From the NCBI GenBank assembly GCA_000702025.1, contig JNKJ01000009.1:1-64000 (forward strand): 64,000 nucleotides of DNA, read 5' to 3'. The notes under the pieces were generated by a model. The model saw only the letters and a program-made list of their open reading frames with translations, ran no database searches and was not told the DNA's origin. The translations under genes and the position numbers were made by a program. This document shows, piece after piece, positions 61,036 through 64,000 of the stretch (the first letter of the stretch is position 1; each line of letters begins with the position of its first letter). The DNA is from Blautia schinkii DSM 10518 (GTDB lineage Bacteria; Bacillota; Clostridia; Lachnospirales; Lachnospiraceae).

Positions 61036-61082
61036 ACAAAAAAGGTCCAAAAAGGCCACAGACATTGCTGTACTCCTTTTTG
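61036..61082 (-). terminator. Terminator of the AraC-family gene
   Basis: CAAAAAGG (61048-61055) pairs with CCTTTTTG (61075-61082), followed on the minus strand by GACCTTTTTTGTT; 25 bases after the stop codon. Confidence 0.75.
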
Positions 61083-61106
61083 AACCCTTGCGGAATTTAT
61101 AGCATA

Positions 61107-61997
61107 CTATTTCTTTTTCACAGGAATCCATATAGCGCTTTCATAGTCAGATGCGCTAATGTCCCCTTTACTGTACCATTCGATATTTGCCTCCATGGCT
61201 ATCTCATACTCCTTATTCTTCGGCAGCCATTCCTGGAATATCCTGGTATTCACAGACTGCAGGGAGCCAGGCATTGCACCTATACACCTGAACTTTGCCC
61301 AATCCATATCCGGAAAAGCAACGACTGTCATCCCTTCCGGAACCTCACCGCCGCTGTACCTTCCGGCAATCAGATAACGGAATGTTTTTTCCTTTCCGGT
61401 ATCATCCAGACAGATGCCAAATTCTCCGATATTGCAGTCACAGATTACCCGTTCCACATCACTGTCCGGATTTTTCCCAGCACATAAGGGATTCATGTAC
61501 TTAGTAGAATATTCACCCCAAAACCGGGGAATTTCCAGATAAGATGACTCAAACGAAAACTCCTTCTGAAAACCAATCACCTGAAACCCGCTCATTTTTT
61601 CCACTGCATAGTCCATTTCATTTCCTCCTTGAACAATCACTTTTATTTTCAGAGGCAGAAAAGTTCTTATTTTTTCAGCATGGCTTCTGATCTGCGCGGG
61701 TGATATTCCATGAAAACGACTGAATGCCCTTGTAAAGCTCTCCGGTGTCTCGTACCCATATTTGTACGATAGCTCGATAACCTTATCATTTCCGGAAATC
61801 GCATCCAAAGCTGCCAGATACAGTCTTCGGCATCTGATATACTCTCCCATAGAATATCCTGTCATAATCTTGAAGCCCTTCTGGAGATAAAAAGAGGAAA
61901 TATAAACCTCCTCTGCCACATCCTCCGGAGAGATATCCTCCAGGAGATGAGCCTCCATATAACTGATTGCCTGTTGCAGGCTTTTTGTCCATTCCAT
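61107..61997 (-). CDS. AraC-family regulator with GyrI-like effector domain
   Basis: 296 residues. N-terminal AraC double helix-turn-helix (LEDISPEDVAEEVYISSFYL and GYETPESFTRAFSRFHGISP), then a GyrI/BmrR-type ligand-binding domain (FQVIGFQKEFSFES ... GGEVPEGMTVVAFPDMDWAKF in separate stretches). Such regulators (Rob/SoxS-like) respond to hydrophobic or cationic compounds. Ribosome site CAGGAGG. Confidence 0.93.
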   Translation of the reverse strand: MEWTKSLQQAISYMEAHLLEDISPEDVAEEVYISSFYLQKGFKIMTGYSMGEYIRCRRLYLAALDAISGNDKVIELSYKYGYETPESFTRAFSRFHGISPAQIRSHAEKIRTFLPLKIKVIVQGGNEMDYAVEKMSGFQVIGFQKEFSFESSYLEIPRFWGEYSTKYMNPLCAGKNPDSDVERVICDCNIGEFGICLDDTGKEKTFRYLIAGRYSGGEVPEGMTVVAFPDMDWAKFRCIGAMPGSLQSVNTRIFQEWLPKNKEYEIAMEANIEWYSKGDISASDYESAIWIPVKKK

Positions 61998-62099
61998 ATT
62001 CCTGCCTCCTGTAAACAGAATACTCTATTCGCTGAGATTGTTCCTGACATTTTCTGCACTTGTTTGTTCTGCTCGTGTTTTCACATTATCAACAATTTT

Positions 62100-62918
62100 T
62101 CACCGGGGTTGACATTGGGGGCAATAGTAAACAGAACCGCCCATATACGCTTCCTTTGTAATCGGGCCGCCGCAGACTGGGCACGGAGCTTTCCATGTGT
62201 TTTTTGACAGCTTTGTTTTATATCCACCTGGATTTCCGTACAGATTCTTTTCTGTATCGCGGCCACCAAGCTCTGTCATCTCGCGCAGTGTAGACACTGT
62301 ACATTCCAACAGCTTCGCCCGCTCTTCGTCCTTTATCTCCTCAAGTTTTTTCTTAGGATGTATGCCCGCATGAAAAAGGATATCCTGCAGTACCCCGTTT
62401 CCGATTCCCGGAAATCTCTGCTCCGCGGCGAGAAATGCTTTGGCACTCAGAGTCGGCTTACTTTCCTCCATGGTCTTCCAGAAATGCCTGGCAAATTCAG
62501 GCCCGAGGGGCGATATCCCTTGCCTGCTCTTCTCATAATATTCGTTTTCATAATCACCCTTATGAAGGATGATCCCTCCATACATAGCCACTGTAAAAGC
62601 CAATACCTCACCGTCATCCAGGCACACTGCGAGCTGGTAATTCCGGGGCAGTTTCTCTTCCGGCAGAAGCCTCATATTCACACCGTCATTGACGCAGAGC
62701 CTGTACCCATCCTCAAAGGAAAGCTCCGCAAAAATCCCGAAGCCCTCTGCTCCCACGATACGCCGGCCGGTTATAATCCCGTCATAATCCGCAGGTTCTC
62801 CGTTATACCAGCAGAACTTATGCGCTTTTGTAGGCGGCAGCACACGCTTTACTTTCTTTCCTATCACAGTAGACTGAAGCTGCGCTGCAAATGTCATCAC
62901 TTCTGGATATTCAAGCAT
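62100..62918 (-). CDS. Fpg/Nei-family DNA glycosylase paralogue lacking the catalytic Pro2
   Basis: 272 residues. Fold markers: start MLEYPEVMTF, helix-two-turn-helix region FPGIGNGVLQDILFHAGIHP and a C-terminal zinc finger CPVCGGPITKEAYMGG ... YYCPQCQ. In Fpg and Nei the mature N-terminus is Pro2 followed by Glu3; here Leu occupies position 2 while Glu3 remains. The start is certain (AGGAGG 8 bases ahead, and the longer frame belongs to the next gene). It may be a glycosylase without beta-lyase chemistry or a lesion-binding protein. It begins 1 base after the stop of the upstream gene. Confidence 0.88.
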   Translation of the reverse strand: MLEYPEVMTFAAQLQSTVIGKKVKRVLPPTKAHKFCWYNGEPADYDGIITGRRIVGAEGFGIFAELSFEDGYRLCVNDGVNMRLLPEEKLPRNYQLAVCLDDGEVLAFTVAMYGGIILHKGDYENEYYEKSRQGISPLGPEFARHFWKTMEESKPTLSAKAFLAAEQRFPGIGNGVLQDILFHAGIHPKKKLEEIKDEERAKLLECTVSTLREMTELGGRDTEKNLYGNPGGYKTKLSKNTWKAPCPVCGGPITKEAYMGGSVYYCPQCQPR

Positions 62919-62919
62919 A

Positions 62920-64000
62920 TCATTTCCTCCTAATGCGCTTTTTATCTGGGGCAACTCTCTTTTCTGTTGTTATATAATCTCTGAAAGCATCTGTCATAGA
63001 AATACCGGTTTCTGTCTCGCTGAATTGCCCCTCAGGGAAAACGCCTTTTATATATGACAGGGTATATACGCTATCCGGTTCCAATTTGCTTCCATCCTCC
63101 ATTTTAACATCAGAGACTCTTTTTCCCTCGTCTTTCTCGGAATGATACTCAAGTTTCAGACCGGCAACAGCAAAGGGATGAAACATGCTTACCTCGCCAT
63201 TCTGCTGTTCTTTTTCCGATGTTGCTCCATATTCTAACAGCGCCAACAATTCTTCTCCCGTCACAGAAGTACTCATGCTCATCAGAGGAGTATCCACCTG
63301 AATCTGTGACACACGAATGATATCATCTTCGGTAACAGCCCCCTTGTATAGCTTTGTCCGAATTCCTCCTACGGGATCATAACCATCCGTCTCTGATATG
63401 CCAATCAGTGCAACATCCGTACCTGTTGCAGCACGCAAGGCATCTGCTTTTAAACAACCAGTTTCCATGATTGAAAAATCATCCTCAGCCTCTCCCAATG
63501 CCTGTACCGCCGGAGAACCTTGCTCCAAAATCAAACTACATTTTTCCAAAATCGCTTTACTGTCAGTCTCTCCTCGTATGAATGCTCCGATTTCTGTTCC
63601 CAAAACAGATGAAAACATATCAAAAGTTGGCCGCATAATATAACGTCCACTCTCAATCTGCGTGCGGATTTGTTCCAATACCGGATCATCGGGGATTTCA
63701 GCACCGATTGTGGCAGGCATCATCCCAAGCTCGTCCTCTACCAAAAGCTCCTGCCCCTCCTCAGAGGCAATAAAATTCAATATCTCCATCACAGCTTTCA
63801 GTTTTTTTTCGTTTTCTGGCTGCTTCAGCTCTTTGTTGGCGCCGAAATAGTACCCCAGGTTCAAGAGCCATCCCTGCCCATCCGTCATACTGAAATGAGG
63901 CATAAAACAAAATTCATCCTCACTACTTGTATTAAGCATCCAGATGTGATCAATCTCCCCACTGCCAATAGCAACCTCCCGCTTAGCCATTGCCTCCAGA
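62920..64000 (-). CDS. Extracellular solute-binding protein fused to 5'-nucleotidase C-terminal domain (3' part only)
   Basis: The frame enters from the right edge (no start seen; the ATG at 63990 is internal by continuity of LEAMAKREVAIGSGEI) and stops at 62920. The first ~170 visible residues look like the C-lobe of an ABC sugar-type binding protein (GEIDHIWMLNT, GWLLNLGYYFGANKEL, MEILNFIASEEGQELLV). From about residue 175 the sequence follows the 5'-nucleotidase C-terminal domain (ETGCLKADALRAATGTDVAL, GGIRTKLYKGAVTEDDI, SVTGEELLALLEYGA). It is probably a secreted or lipid-anchored protein binding a nucleoside/sugar-phosphate ligand. Its stop sits inside the ribosome site of the Fpg-like gene. 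Confidence 0.8.
   Translation of the reverse strand, partial: LEAMAKREVAIGSGEIDHIWMLNTSSEDEFCFMPHFSMTDGQGWLLNLGYYFGANKELKQPENEKKLKAVMEILNFIASEEGQELLVEDELGMMPATIGAEIPDDPVLEQIRTQIESGRYIMRPTFDMFSSVLGTEIGAFIRGETDSKAILEKCSLILEQGSPAVQALGEAEDDFSIMETGCLKADALRAATGTDVALIGISETDGYDPVGGIRTKLYKGAVTEDDIIRVSQIQVDTPLMSMSTSVTGEELLALLEYGATSEKEQQNGEVSMFHPFAVAGLKLEYHSEKDEGKRVSDVKMEDGSKLEPDSVYTLSYIKGVFPEGQFSETETGISMTDAFRDYITTEKRVAPDKKRIRRK

Overview
The window is a bacterial chromosome segment, most likely from a motile anaerobic Lachnospiraceae/Clostridia member. This rests on the gene families present (anaerobic sulfite reductase AsrABC, SigH cluster, CheC/CheD chemotaxis, LicT-controlled beta-glucoside PTS, SRAP/TIGR03915/TIGR03916-type repair proteins), on strong AGGAGG ribosome sites and on TTGACA/TATAAT promoters. 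Genus cannot be fixed from the sequence. Nearly every gene lies on the minus strand; the exceptions are a decayed abortive-infection gene at the left end and one hybrid histidine kinase. No tRNA, rRNA, CRISPR array or intact insertion sequence was seen.

Layout from left to right. 1-1600 is an AT-rich island with a promoter, a small structured RNA ending in a terminator, and an Abi_2/AbiF-type HEPN gene broken by an out-of-frame internal deletion. 1654-6875 is the conserved block egsA-ispF-cysS-mrnC-rlmB-sigH (read right to left). 7183-13544 carries ridA, a secreted beta-lactamase-fold hydrolase, glmS and a nuclease-helicase fusion. 13736-16416 holds an HPr-like protein without the active histidine and a radical-SAM DNA-repair pair under a LexA-box promoter. 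16500-17250 contains two large inverted hairpin elements of unknown nature. 17338-24764 has lysC, a metal-operator-controlled DUF2325 gene, SRAP, trmO, EcsC and YccF proteins, an orphan yybP-ykoY (Mn2+) riboswitch, and an ABC-F ribosome-protection gene with a leader-peptide attenuator. 24820-30109 has a lipoprotein, asrABC and a Crp/Fnr regulator whose probable site sits at -41.5 of asrA. 30158-38298 is a ten-gene chemosensory operon that includes a REC-GGDEF protein and lacks cheB in this window. 38561-47903 has the hybrid kinase, a cold-shock protein, pgsA-like, cyclase, corA, ptsH, and the beta-glucoside genes, continuing to licT with its RAT site at 48994-49022. 49210-54074 is a complete oxidative pentose-phosphate operon (rpiA-pgl-gnd-zwf). 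54201-64000 has an esterase, a MacB-like ABC exporter, a two-component system, a GNAT, an AraC/GyrI regulator, an Fpg/Nei paralogue lacking Pro2, and the C-terminal part of a solute-binding protein fused to a 5'-nucleotidase C-terminal domain.

The strongest unexplained signal is the pair of ~200-base palindromic elements at 16535-16737 and 17019-17225. They share a ~100-base core and flanks, but have different ~50-base arms that each stay self-complementary. Other points worth follow-up are the decayed HEPN/RNA module, the orphan Mn riboswitch, the attenuator ahead of the ABC-F gene, the SOS-regulated radical-SAM pair and the complementary loss of regulatory residues in two HPr paralogues.
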